Source of the DNA: Palsa-506 sp050013415
GTDB taxonomy: Bacteria; Actinomycetota; Actinomycetes; Streptosporangiales; Streptosporangiaceae
NCBI GenBank assembly: GCA_050013415.1
Contig: JBEKFH010000001.1
Coordinates: 9,810 to 73,809, forward strand
Length of the DNA: 64,000 nucleotides
Direction of reading: 5' to 3'
Both the position numbers and the translations under genes were made by a program. A model generated the notes under the pieces. The model did not search any database and was not told where the DNA came from. It was given only the letters and a program-made list of their open reading frames with translations. Positions 33,772-44,100 of the stretch are shown here, piece after piece; positions within the stretch are counted from its first letter, which is position 1, and every line of letters starts with the position of its first letter.

Positions 33772-34755
33772 TCAGTCGGCAAGAGTGCGGCCCGTCTTGG
33801 CCAGGAACACGTCATCGAGGCTCGGCCGCCGGAACTCGATCGCCCCGGGCTCGATCCCCTTGCTGCTCAGCGCCCTCATCACCTGCGGGGCGGCCGTGGC
33901 GGCGCTGCCGGTGTAGAGGCGCAGGGTGTGGTCGATGATCTCGCAGGAGTGCACATACGGCTGCTCGGTCAGGATCTTGGACGCCTCGAGCAGGACGGCC
34001 TGCTCCGGCGCCCCGGCCGTGTCCGGGGCGGCCAGATCCACGATGATGACGTCGCCGGAGATCTCCCGCTTGAGATCGGACGGGGTGCCCTCGGCCACGA
34101 TCAGCCCGGCGTCGATGATCGAGATCCGGTCACAGAGCGCGTCGGCCTCGTCCAGGTAGTGCGTGGTCAGGAAGATCGTCATGCCGTTGTCCCGGAGCCT
34201 GCGCACCTCCTGCCACATGCGGGCCCGGCTCTGCGGGTCAAGCCCCGCGGTCGGCTCGTCCAGGAAGATGACCTGGGGCGCGTGGATGACGCCGAGCGCG
34301 ACATCGAGGCGCCGCCGTTGCCCGCCGGAGTAGGTGCTGATCCGGCGGTCCGCGAACTCGTCGAGCTGGAAGGTCGTGATGGCGTCCGCAGCGAGGCTCT
34401 TCGCGGTGGATTTGGGCGAGCCGTACATGCGCGCCTGGTGGACGAGGTCACGCCGGGCGGTGGACTGGCCGTAGGTGCCGCTGGCCTGCGCCACGAAGCC
34501 AATGCGCTCGCGCACCTGGGCGGGACCGCGCCGGAGGTCGACTCCGGCGATCGTGCCCTCGCCGCCGTCCGGCCGGATGAGCGTGGCCAGCATCCGCAGG
34601 GTAGTGGTCTTCCCGGCTCCGTTGGGACCGAGGAAGCCGAAGATCTCGCCGCGCTGCACGGCAAAGTCCACGCCGCGAACCGCGTCAACGCTGGTGACCT
34701 TGCGTTTGCGCCGGGACTGGTACGACTTGCGCAGACCGCTGACCTCTATGATCAT
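33772..34755 (-). CDS. ABC transporter ATPase
   Basis: 327 residues with Walker A GPNGAGKTTTLRML, signature YSGGQRRRLDVAL, Walker B VIFLDEPTAGLD and H-loop LTTHYLDEAD. A C-terminal ~90-residue domain is of the drug-exporter type. ATG 34755 (MIIEVSGLRKSY) follows aggaaga; a longer open frame upstream is unsupported. It heads the operon that includes two permeases. About 75 bp upstream, attaccaggctaat (34841-34854) is a partial palindrome that might be an operator. Confidence 0.9.
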   Translation of the reverse strand: MIIEVSGLRKSYQSRRKRKVTSVDAVRGVDFAVQRGEIFGFLGPNGAGKTTTLRMLATLIRPDGGEGTIAGVDLRRGPAQVRERIGFVAQASGTYGQSTARRDLVHQARMYGSPKSTAKSLAADAITTFQLDEFADRRISTYSGGQRRRLDVALGVIHAPQVIFLDEPTAGLDPQSRARMWQEVRRLRDNGMTIFLTTHYLDEADALCDRISIIDAGLIVAEGTPSDLKREISGDVIIVDLAAPDTAGAPEQAVLLEASKILTEQPYVHSCEIIDHTLRLYTGSAATAAPQVMRALSSKGIEPGAIEFRRPSLDDVFLAKTGRTLAD

Positions 34756-34899
34756 CGACTCTTCCTGGTGCGCGAGCAGGCCGGGTCCGGCCGAAGGCAC
34801 GGCTCAAGCCCGCGCCGGGGACGTAACGTAGCATTACCAGGCTAATCGGGCCAGCAGGGGTTACACAATGGGCGCCGGAATGGCGCGGCCGCCCGCGCG

Positions 34900-34987
34900 C
34901 TTCGCGCCGTGATGGCAGATCCCATTACGCGCCGTGGTGGCAGATGCCGTGGTGGCAGATAAGGCTACGCGCCGTGATGGTAGATGC
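34900..34987. repeat. Imperfect tandem copies of the 3' end of the VOC gene
   Basis: gcgccgtg(a/g)tggcagat-type units occur about four times in 34901-34987. One copy (34965-34987) is the real end of the VOC gene, encoding IYHHGA and TAG on the minus strand. The others lie downstream of its stop, and one carries its own TAA. The gene end has thus been duplicated beyond the stop codon. Confidence 0.75.
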
Positions 34988-35744
34988 CGAAGACGTTTCC
35001 GGCCGGGTCGCGGAACGCGCCGGTCGCCATGTCATCGACGAGCCCGTAGCGGGCGGCGCGCGCGGCGCTCTTCAGCTCGGGCACCCCTGAACCGGTGATG
35101 CGCGATCCGCCGAGCTTCTCGGCGCGGCGCAGGGTGTGGTCCACGTCGGCCACGCCCGCGTAGACGGTTGCCCAGCGGGCTTCCCCGCCGCCGCCGAGAC
35201 CGCCCTGGATGCCCCGGCCGGTGCCGGTGTCCACCACCGCGTAGCCAGCGAGGCCCGAGTCGTCGACCGTCCAGCCGAACAGGTCCGCGTAGAACTGCTG
35301 GGTTCGCGCCGCGTCCGACCCCATGACCTCAAACCAGTCAACCGGCTCGCCCGCACCAGCCGACGGGGCAGGCTCGGCCCGCCGGGAAGGCCCGGCAGGT
35401 GCCCGCACCAGGCCGACCAGCAGGCCATCCGGGTCACTGAGCATGGCGATGGTCACCGCCCCGCCCACGTCAGTGACCGGCATGACCGTCGTGCCGCCGA
35501 GCGAACTCGCGGCGTCGAGCACCGCCTGCAGGTCGCCCGTCTCGACGTAGAACGCCGACCACTCCTTGCCGTTCTGGCTCTTGGCGATGCCGCCATTGAT
35601 GCCGCGGCCGCCGCGGGTGTCAATCATCGTGTAACCGCCGCCGGAGAAGCCCTGCAGTCTCCAGCCGAACAGCTCCCCGTAGAACGCCACCAGCGGCCCG
35701 TCATCCGCGGCGCCGACCTCGAAATGCACGACAGCGTTGCCCAT
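34965..35744 (-). CDS. Two-domain VOC (glyoxalase/bleomycin-resistance fold) protein
   Basis: 259 residues with two VOC domains: residues ~1-115 (VVHFEVGAADDGPLVAFYGELFGW) and ~130-259 (VDWFEVMGSDAARTQQFYADLFGW), separated by a Pro/Ala linker. The architecture matches the CFP32-type proteins of actinomycetes. Good gaaggag site. The conserved metal positions of glyoxalase I are not all obvious, so binding or sequestration is as plausible as catalysis. It is divergent from the NRPS operon, which could allow shared control and a self-protection role; this is inference. Confidence 0.83.
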   Translation of the reverse strand: MGNAVVHFEVGAADDGPLVAFYGELFGWRLQGFSGGGYTMIDTRGGRGINGGIAKSQNGKEWSAFYVETGDLQAVLDAASSLGGTTVMPVTDVGGAVTIAMLSDPDGLLVGLVRAPAGPSRRAEPAPSAGAGEPVDWFEVMGSDAARTQQFYADLFGWTVDDSGLAGYAVVDTGTGRGIQGGLGGGGEARWATVYAGVADVDHTLRRAEKLGGSRITGSGVPELKSAARAARYGLVDDMATGAFRDPAGNVFGIYHHGA

Positions 35745-35814
35745 CGGGCGGCTCCTTCGTCGGAAAGTACTCGCGTCACCCTATGATTTCATCCGATCTT
35801 GCCTGGTATAGCCA

Positions 35815-35843
35815 TTGTTTGTGCATCGCTGTCGTTCTAGCCT
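35815..35843 (+). promoter_or_regulatory. Candidate promoter of the NRPS operon
   Basis: A ttgttt hexamer (35815-35820) and tagcct (35838-35843) are separated by 17 bp and resemble -35 and -10 elements. They lie in the AT-richest stretch between the divergent VOC gene and the ligase at 35954. This would give a leader of about 100 nt. Only weak 11-bp periodicity is visible across the -35. Confidence 0.38.
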
Positions 35844-35953
35844 GTTCTGGGGTCCTGGAGAGATCAATGGCGGCACGAGCCGCGCGCACCGGCCCGGGCC
35901 GGGCCTGACACCGGCCCGGGCCGGCGCGCGCGGCAAGGGCAGGAGGCAGATCG

Positions 35954-37597
35954 GTGACTGCGAGCAACCTTCGGGCGGTCCTGGCCGCGGACCCCGAACT
36001 CGGCGCCGGCAACGTGCTGCTCAGGCTGGCCGAGCACGGCGCCGACATGGACCTGCCGCGGGTGACCTTCGACACCGAGGTCGACGCGATCGCGGCGTGG
36101 ACGCCGCTGTCGCTGCGCACGCTGACGGAGCGGGTGGCCGCGCGGGCCGAATGGTTCCACCGCCGTGGCATCGGGCGGCGGGACCCGGTCGCGGTCTACG
36201 TGACGTCAGCGGCCGACGTCACCCTCAACTTCCTGGCGCTGACCTGGCTCGGGGCGATACCCGCGCTGATGAACGGGAGCATGCCGCCCGAGATCGCGGT
36301 CGAGTACATCAGGCGGCTGCGGGCCGCCGGGGTGCTCATCGACGCCGCCCACGCCGACATGGCCAGCCTCGACCTCGGGGCGCCGGTCATCGGCGACGCG
36401 GCCGAGACCGGCACGGGTGACCCGTCCGGCGGGCCGGCGCATTTCCGGCACGACCCCGGCGATCCGGTGGTCATCACGCACTCGTCGGGCACGACGCGCA
36501 TGCCCGCCGCCGTGGTGCATTCCCACCACGGCCTGTTCGCCGCCGTGCGGGCGGTCCGGCTGACCGAGCCCCGCCAGCACGGCCCGGTGCGGGAGATGTC
36601 CGCGTTCCCGCCGGCCCACACCGCCGGGATCATCATCCTCAACGAGGCCCTGTGCAACGGGTACGAGCTGCTGTGCCTCTCGGAGCAGGGCGGCGCGTTC
36701 GCAGGGAGCGGCGAGGTGATCATCGACGCCATCGAGCGCTGGCGCCCGACCGCGGTCTACGGCTTCGCCGTCACCTGGTCCGAGCTGGCCCGCTACGACC
36801 TGGCAACCCGTGACGTCAGCTCGGTGCGATTCTGGTCCAACAGCGGCGACTGCGCGCACGAAGCGCACATCCGCCGCCTGATCGCCGTCGGCAGCCACCA
36901 CGCGTACGGCAAGGACGGCGTCGTCAGCCTGCCCGGCTCCCGGTTCAACGACACGCTCGGCTCCACCGAGATGGGCTACGGCGGGTTCATGATGAGCCAC
37001 CGCCCCGGCAGCGAGCGCTACAACCGCTGCGTGGGCAAGCCCGTCCCGTTCGCCGAGATCCTCCTGGTGAACCCGCAGACCGGCGAGGAGGTCCCGGCCG
37101 GCCAGGTGGGGATGGTCGCCATGAAGTCGCCGACGCTGGCCCTCGGATACTGGAACGACTCGGTCAGCACCTACCGCACCCGGCTGAACGGCTACTACCT
37201 GACCGGCGACCTGATGTACCGCGACGAGGACGGCTACTTCTACCACCTGGACCGGGTCAGCGACGCGCTCGACCTCGGCGACGGGAACTGGCTCTATACC
37301 GCGATGTCCGAGGAGCGCATCCTGCGCCGGTGCCCGGACGTCCGCGACTGCACCGTGCTGGCGGCCCGCGGGGACGACGGCACGCTCGTCATCGACGTCC
37401 TGCTGCTGCTGGCGCCGGACGCCGATCCCGCGCTCGACCGCGACAGCGAGGTCCGCGCCGCACTCGGCGAGGTGGCGGCGGCCGTGCCGCGGCGGATCGT
37501 GACCGTCCCCGACGACGAGATCGTGGTGGGACCGACCGGCAAGGTCCGCAAGTTCCTCATGCGCGAACGGCTGCTGGCCGCCGCGGGCGCGTCCTGA
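35954..37597 (+). CDS. AMP-dependent synthetase/ligase, likely starter activation
   Basis: 547 residues of the ANL superfamily. The phosphate loop is HSSGTTRMPAAVVHSHHG and the later motifs include FNDTLGSTEMGYGG, GYYLTGDLMYRDEDGYFYHLDR and the terminal-lysine region GPTGKVRKFLM. It is distinct from NRPS A domains: no Stachelhaus-type FDxS stretch. GTG start after aggagg (35941-35946). As first gene of the MbtH-NRPS operon it probably activates the acyl or aryl starter. It is the second ligase in the cluster, so the two may serve different acids. Confidence 0.85.
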   Translation: MTASNLRAVLAADPELGAGNVLLRLAEHGADMDLPRVTFDTEVDAIAAWTPLSLRTLTERVAARAEWFHRRGIGRRDPVAVYVTSAADVTLNFLALTWLGAIPALMNGSMPPEIAVEYIRRLRAAGVLIDAAHADMASLDLGAPVIGDAAETGTGDPSGGPAHFRHDPGDPVVITHSSGTTRMPAAVVHSHHGLFAAVRAVRLTEPRQHGPVREMSAFPPAHTAGIIILNEALCNGYELLCLSEQGGAFAGSGEVIIDAIERWRPTAVYGFAVTWSELARYDLATRDVSSVRFWSNSGDCAHEAHIRRLIAVGSHHAYGKDGVVSLPGSRFNDTLGSTEMGYGGFMMSHRPGSERYNRCVGKPVPFAEILLVNPQTGEEVPAGQVGMVAMKSPTLALGYWNDSVSTYRTRLNGYYLTGDLMYRDEDGYFYHLDRVSDALDLGDGNWLYTAMSEERILRRCPDVRDCTVLAARGDDGTLVIDVLLLLAPDADPALDRDSEVRAALGEVAAAVPRRIVTVPDDEIVVGPTGKVRKFLMRERLLAAAGAS

Positions 37598-37741
37598 CGC
37601 CGAGCGCCTGGACGCCGAGCGCCCTGATGCCGAACGCCTCGATGCCCAACGCCTCGGTGCCGAGCGCCCTGATGCCGAGCGCCCTGATGCCGAGCGCCCT
37701 GATGCCGAAATCCTGGATGCCGAACGCTTCGATGCCGAACG
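37596..37741 (+). repeat. 15-bp tandem repeat, nearly 10 copies, starting at a stop codon
   Basis: Units of the type gatgccgagcgccct run from 37596 every 15 bp to 37741. The array begins inside the TGA of the ligase (37595-37597) and ends just before the MbtH ribosome site. It is the longest minisatellite in the window and is probably untranslated. Confidence 0.93.
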
Positions 37742-37750
37742 GAGTAGCTG

Positions 37751-37975
37751 ATGGCTGATGCGCAGGAAACCCGGCCGCACGCGGTCGTGATCAATGACGA
37801 GGAGCAGTACTCGATCTGGCCAGCGGAACGGGACCTGCCGGCGGGCTGGCGCCGGGACGGCTTCACCGGTACCGAGGACGAGTGCCTGGCTTACATCGAC
37901 GAGGTCTGGACCGACATGCGGCCGGCGTCGCTGCGTCGCTGGATGCGCGACCACGAGCAGGCGGGCGCCGGGTGA
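37751..37975 (+). CDS. MbtH-like NRPS chaperone
   Basis: 74 residues, the normal size. The MbtH signature is complete: NDEEQYSIWPAERDLPAGW, then GTEDECLAYIDEVWTDMRPASLR. MbtH proteins bind and stabilise NRPS adenylation domains; being immediately upstream of three NRPS genes, it is expected to serve them. ATG follows ggagtagctg. A 32-codon frame (37972-38070) overlapping its stop is not counted as a gene. Confidence 0.95.
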   Translation: MADAQETRPHAVVINDEEQYSIWPAERDLPAGWRRDGFTGTEDECLAYIDEVWTDMRPASLRRWMRDHEQAGAG

Positions 37976-38091
37976 CTCCGCGGCCGGCCGGAGCTGACGG
38001 CTTCGCTGCGTCGGGCACCGCAACGGCAGCAGCCGCATCGCCGGAGCGGAAGCCGCCCGGGGCGGCCTGACCACGGTGCCATGGACCGGCC

Positions 38092-38136
38092 CGCCACTAG
38101 CGAAGCGGCCACGAGCAAGGCGGCCACTAGCAAAGG
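38092..38136 (+). repeat. 15-bp tandem repeat, about 2.5 copies, before the first NRPS
   Basis: Variants of gcggccacgagcaag recur just upstream of the chosen NRPS start and end at its aaagga ribosome site. If translation began at ATG 38081 they would encode AATSK repeats. Confidence 0.75.
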
Positions 38137-38146
38137 ACAGTGCGTG

Positions 38147-41100
38147 ATGGTGCTCGATGACTTCCGGTCCCGCGTCGCGCAAGCGCCGGACGCGATCGCC
38201 GTGCGGGACGGCGGCACGTGCCTGACCTATGGTGAACTGGCCAGGCACGCCTCGGATCTGGCGGCCAGGCTGGCCCGGCGCGGGGCCGGGCCTGATGACG
38301 TGGTGGCCGTCTATGCCGACAGGTCCGCCGAGCTTGTCGTCGCCGAGCTTGCCGTGCTGCTGGCCGGCGCTGCCTACCTGCCGCTCGATCCGGCCCACCC
38401 GGCCGCCCGGACAGCCGAGCTGCTCGCGCTGTCGGGGGCAGTAGCCGTGGTCAGCACCGGGCCGCTGCTGTCCGCTGGCGCGCCGCTCGGCGACAATCCT
38501 GAAATCGTCGACCTGGCGCAGGTACCCGCGGAGCCCGCAGAGCCCCCGGAGCCCGCAGCGCCCGCGGCGTCGCCGGGCCGGCCGGACGACGCCGCGCTGG
38601 CCTACGTGATTTTCACCTCGGGCTCGACGGGCCGACCCAAGGCGGTCGGGGTCAGCCACGGCAGCCTCGCGAACCTGATGCGCTGGCGCACAGAGGCCTA
38701 CCGGCTGGGCCCGCGCGACCGGACGACGCTGCTGTGCAGCCCCGGGTTCGACGTGGCGGTCTGGGACACCTGGCCCACACTGGCCGCCGGGGGGACACTG
38801 GTGGTGCCGCCCGTGCAGGTGCGCACGTCGCCCGCTGACCTGGTCGGCTGGCTGGCGGACGAGCAGATCACTGCGACGTTCCTGCCGACGCCGCTGGCCG
38901 AGGCGGTGCTCGACGAGCGGTGGCCGGCCCACACGGTGCTCAGGATGATGCACACCGGCGGCTCGGCGCTGCTGCGCGGAGTGCCGCCCGGGCTTCCGTT
39001 CATCCTGGTCAACCTCTACGGGCCGGCCGAGTGCACGGTGGGCGTGACCACCACCCCGGTGCTGCCGGGCGGCCCCGTGCCGCCGCCGATCGGGGTTCCG
39101 ATCGACGGCGTTCGGTGCTACGTGCTCGACGGCCTGGAGCCGGTGCCCGATGGCGAGCCGGGCGAGATGTGCCTGGCCGGCGCATGCGTGGCGCGCGGCT
39201 ACCTGGGCGACCCGGCGGCCACGGCCAGGTCCTTCGTGCCGGACATCACGGGCGGCGGGCAGCGGATGTACCGGACCGGCGACAAGGTCCGCCGCCGGGC
39301 CGACGGGTCGTTCGAGTACCTCGGCAGACTCGACGATCAGGTCAAGATCCGCGGGTTCCGGATCGAGCCGGGCGAGGTGGCCGCGGCGCTGCGGCAGCAT
39401 CCGGCGGTCCGCGAGTGCTTCGTGGCCGCCGAGCGGTCCGGTCCCGCTGACCCGCGCCTGATTGGCTACGTTGCCGCCGACGCCACCCCCGCCGAGCTGC
39501 TTCAGTTCGCCGCGGCGCGGCTGCCCGGCTACATGGTGCCCGCTGCGATCGTCGTGCTGCCGGCGCTACCGATGACGCCCAACGGCAAGGTGGACCGCGC
39601 CGCGCTGCCCGCGCCCGGCCGGGCGGCGGCCGGCCTGGCCGAGGTGGCCGCGGCCGAGCGCACGCCCACGGAGGGCGTGCTGGCGCGGATCGTGGCCCGG
39701 CTGCTCGGGGGCCCCGCGGCCGGCGATGCAGCAGCCGGCGATGCAGCGGCCGGCGCAACCGTGGTCGGCGCCGAAGACGACTTCTTTGCCCTCGGCGGCA
39801 CCTCGCTGCTGGTCGGGCGGCTGGCTGCCCAGATCGCCGCCGAGCTGCACGTCACGGTCAGCATGGCCGACCTGCTCCGGGCCCGCACGGTGGCCGCGAT
39901 CGGTGCCATGGTCGACGAGCGGGCCGGCCAGCACGCCGCGGTGGCCAGCCCGGGGCCAGGCTCCTGGCCGGTCCCGCCAGCCAGGCCGCCGATCCGCCCG
40001 GGCCGCCGGGACCGGCCGATACCGCTGTCGCTGGAACAGCAGCGGGTGTGGTTCTTCGAGCAGCTGTCACCGGGGAACCTGGCCTACAACTTCCAGGCCA
40101 CGGTGTCCCTGCACGGCGAGGTGCGCACCGAGGCGCTGCGCGCGGCGCTCGACGAGATCGTGCGCAGGCACGAGATCCTGCGGACTGCGTTCGTCACGGT
40201 CGACGGGGTCGCCATGCAGCGGCCGGCCGCGTTCGCGAGAGCGCCGCTGCGGGTGCTCGACGTCCCCGCCGAGCACGCCGACGAGGTCATCGCCGCGGAA
40301 CTGCGCCGGGGGTTCGACCTGACCAGGCCGCCGCTGGCGCGCTGGATGCTGCTGCGCCATGCAGGCGGCGAGAACACGTTCGTGCACATGGAGCACCATT
40401 TCGTGCACGACGGATGGTCGCTGGCCGTGCTGCTGTCCGAGCTGCGGGCGCTCTACCAGGCCTTCGCGGCCGGCCAGCCATCGCCGCTGCCCGATCTCGC
40501 CGTCCAGTACGCGGACTACGCGCTCTGGCAGCGGGAGTGGATGCGGGGCAAGGTGCTGCGGGCCCACGTGGACCACTGGACCGCCCTGCTGGCCGGCGCA
40601 CCCGACATCCTGGAGCTGCCGGCCGACCGCCCCCGGCCGCCGGTCATGACCCTCCGCGGCGCGGCCCCGCGGATCAAGGTTCCGGCCGAGTTGTCCCGCG
40701 CGCTGCGCTCGTTCAGCCGGCAGCATCGGGTGTCGCTGTTCTCCACCATGTACGCCGGCTTCGCGGCACTGCTGTACCGCTACACCGGGCAGCAGGATCT
40801 GCTCGTGGGCACCGGCGCGGCGAACCGCAGCCTGCCCGAGCTCGAGCCGCTGGTCGGCATGATCGTCAACACCCTGGTGCTGCGGACTCAGGTGGCGGGC
40901 CAGATGTCGTTCACCGACCTGCTCGACCAGGTGCAGCGGACCGTCGTCGATGCGCTGGCCTGGTCAGAAACCCCCGTTGACGCCATCATCGACGCGATCG
41001 GCCCGGAGCGTGACCCGTCCCGCACCCCGCTGTTCCAGATCATGTTCAGCTTCCACGACTCCGCCGTGCCCGACCTGGACTTCGGCGGGCTCACCGGCGC

Positions 41101-44100
41101 TGTCACCGAGCGCGCGAACGGCTCGGCCAAGTCCGACCTCAACGTGATCGTGGTGCCGCGGGCCGCGCAGCGGCTTGGCCGCGAGGCCCGGCCCGAGGAC
41201 GACGACCTGAGCCTAATCTGGGAGCATTCGACCGACCTATTCGACGAGGCCACCATGTCGCGGATGGTCACGCACTACCGGAACCTGCTCACCGATGCCG
41301 TGGCCAGGCCGACTGCCGGGATTGACGAGCTGCAGATGCTCACCGGCGCCGAGTCGCGGCTGATCGGCTCCTGGAGCCGGGGGCCGGGGGCTACCGATGC
41401 CGGGTCGGCCACCGATGCCGCCTACCCCGCGGACGCGACCATCCCCGCGTTGTTTGCTGCCCAGGTCGCCAGGGACCCGGACGCGACCGCACTCGTCACC
41501 GGCACCATCACAGGCACCGGCTCCGGCACAGTGACCTACGCCGAGCTGGACCGGCACAGCAACGCGCTGGCCTGGCTGCTGCGCCGCCGCGGCGTGGGCG
41601 CGGACATGCCGGTCGGGGTGGCGATCGAGCGCGGCGCGGACTGCGTCGCCGCGCTGCTGGCCGTGCTGAAGGCCGGCGGCGCCTACCTGCCGATCGACAC
41701 CGGCAGCCCGGCGCCCCGGGTCGCCGCCATGATCGCGACCGCGGGCGCCCGGCTCGTACTGGTCACGGCCGGGACCGCGGCCGCCATGCCCCAGCTGGCG
41801 GGCGTGGATCTGATCCGCGTCGACTCCGCGCCCGTCCTGGCCGCCGATGAGCGGGCGGCACCGCCGGACATCGCGCATCCGCTGAGCCTGGCCTACATCA
41901 GCTTCACCTCCGGCTCGACCGGCGTGCCGAAGGGCGTCGCCGTGCCGCAGCGTGCCGTCATCCGGCTGATCAGCGACCCGACGTTTGCCTCACTCGGCCC
42001 CGGCGAGCGGCTGCTGCACCTGTCCCCGGTCGCGTTCGATGCCTCCACGCTCGAAATCTGGGGCGCGCTGCTGACCGGCGCCGCGATCGTGGTCGCGCCG
42101 CCCGGGCCTCTCGGGCTGCCGGATGTCGCGGCGCTGCTGCGCGACGCCGGCGTGACGGTGGCCTGGCTCACCGCCGGGTTGTTCCACCAGCTGGCCGAGG
42201 CGGACATCGACGCGATCGCCGACGTCCCCGTCGTCCTGGCGGGCGGCGACGTGCTTAATCCCGACACGGTGCGCGCCGTGCTGACAGCGCGCCGCGGCCG
42301 TCCGCTGGTCAACGGGTACGGCCCGACCGAGAACACCACCTTCACCGCCTGCCATGTGATGACCGACCCGAGCCAGGTGGGGCCGACGGTGCCGATCGGC
42401 CGGCCGATCCAGCACACCACCGCGGCTGTCCTGGACCAGCGCGGGCAGCCCGCGCCGATCGGCGTGACCGGCGAGCTGTATGCCGGCGGGGACGGGCTGG
42501 CCCGCGGCTACGCCGGGAACGCCGCGGCGACGGCGCGGGCGTTCGTGCCCGATCCCTCCGGGCACGGCACGCGGCTGTACCGGACCGGGGACCTGGCTCG
42601 CTGGCGCGCGGACGGGGCGCTCGAATTCGTCGGCCGCGTGGACGATCAGATCAAGATCCGCGGGTTCCGGGTCGAGCCCGGCGAGGTCGAGGCGGTCCTC
42701 CGCGCGCATCCGGGAGTGCGGGAGGCGATCGTCCTGGCAGCGGGCGAGGGCGCGGAGCGGCACCTCGTCGGCTACGTGACGCCGAAGGACGGCGTGGATC
42801 CCGCTGCGCTGCGGCCGTCGCTGCTGCGTGAGTTCGTCGCGGGCCGGCTGCCGGATTACCTGGTGCCCACGGGGTTCAGGACCATCGCCCGGCTCCCGCT
42901 GAACGCCAACGGCAAGGTCGACCGTGCCGCGCTGCCCGCGCCCGAGCGGGAGGCCCGCAGGCAGGCCACCCCGCCGCGCGGCGCCACCGAGGAGCGGCTC
43001 GCCGACATCTGGCGGCTGCTGCTGCCGGCCGACAGTCCCCGCGGCGGCGATGTCGGCCGGGAGGACAGCTTCTTCGCGCTTGGCGGCAACTCGCTGTCCG
43101 CGGCGCGGCTGATGTTCCGGATCCGCGAGGTGTTCGACGTCGAGCTGCGGATGGCCGTGTTCTACGAGGCACCCACTCTCGCCGCCTGCGCCGCCGCGAT
43201 CGACGCGGCCCGGCCGGCTGGGCGGGCCGCGGTTCATCCGCCGCTGCCGGCGGTGGCGCCGCCCGGCATCGGCCGCAGGGACCGGAGCGCCTACCGCGTG
43301 GCCGCCCGGCGCCCGGCGCCCGACCAGCGGCCGGCGCCCGACCAGCGGCCGGCGCCCGACCAGCGCTTCGCGCCGGACCAGCCGTCCGCGCAGGACCAGC
43401 CGTCCGCGCCAGCGCAGCATCTCGTGCCGCTGGCCGGCGACTGGGCACTGTGGCGAACGGTGTGCCTGCGCGGGGCGGGTTTCCCTATCCACTTGCTCGG
43501 CGCGCTGGGAGACGCCGGCCTTGCGCGCGCCGCGGACGCCGTCCTCGCCGCGGACACCGCCACCCCCGCGAACGGGCCCGCTCTCGGGGAGGCCGCTGCT
43601 CCCGGGGGAGCCGCCGCGGATCCGGCGGCGCGGGACCGGGCGGCCGCCGCCTACGCGGCCGAGTTCACCGCCGCGGTCCGGCGCCTGTCCGCCGCCCTGC
43701 ACGAGGCGGCCGGCCTGCCGGCGCTGCGGGAGGCGGTCGCCTGGCAGAACCGGCACGCGCTGACGACCGGCATCGACGTGCTGGTCCGCCGCGGGCCTGA
43801 GCCAGGCACCCGCAACGCTCAGCGCAAGCAGCACCAGGCGCTGGTCGCGAGCTATCTGCAGCGGTACTGCGCGAAGAACGACACCATCGGCTTCTTCGGG
43901 CCGGTGGGCTGGTCGCAGATCGATGACGGCGCCGGCATCCGGATCACCCGCGCCGCACCGGGAGGCTCGCTGGCTGCCCGCGTCACCTACCTGGAGGGCT
44001 GGGCCGTGCGCGCGATCATGGCCGATCACGTCAGCTCGCTGCGTCCCTGGCTCGTGCCGCGGCGGATGCCGTTCGTGGATGTCGACGGCACGCTGCTGCG

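Noticed and set aside
34841..34854. attaccaggctaat as an operator of the ABC operon
   Set aside because: Only the outer four bases are symmetrical, and no regulator gene is adjacent. Kept only as a remark under the ATPase.
37596..37741. A CRISPR array at the 15-bp repeat block
   Set aside because: The units are contiguous with no unique spacers, far too short, and no cas genes are present.
37972..38070. A 32-codon frame overlapping the MbtH stop (GTGA)
   Set aside because: The overlap is suggestive of coupling, but the peptide is Ala/Pro-rich without a motif and too short to judge. It is probably spacer before the NRPS.
36206..39400. A 1064-codon antisense open frame over the ligase, MbtH and NRPS start
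   Set aside because: Same composition signature as above. It spans several real genes and a tandem repeat on the other strand and has no recognisable motif.
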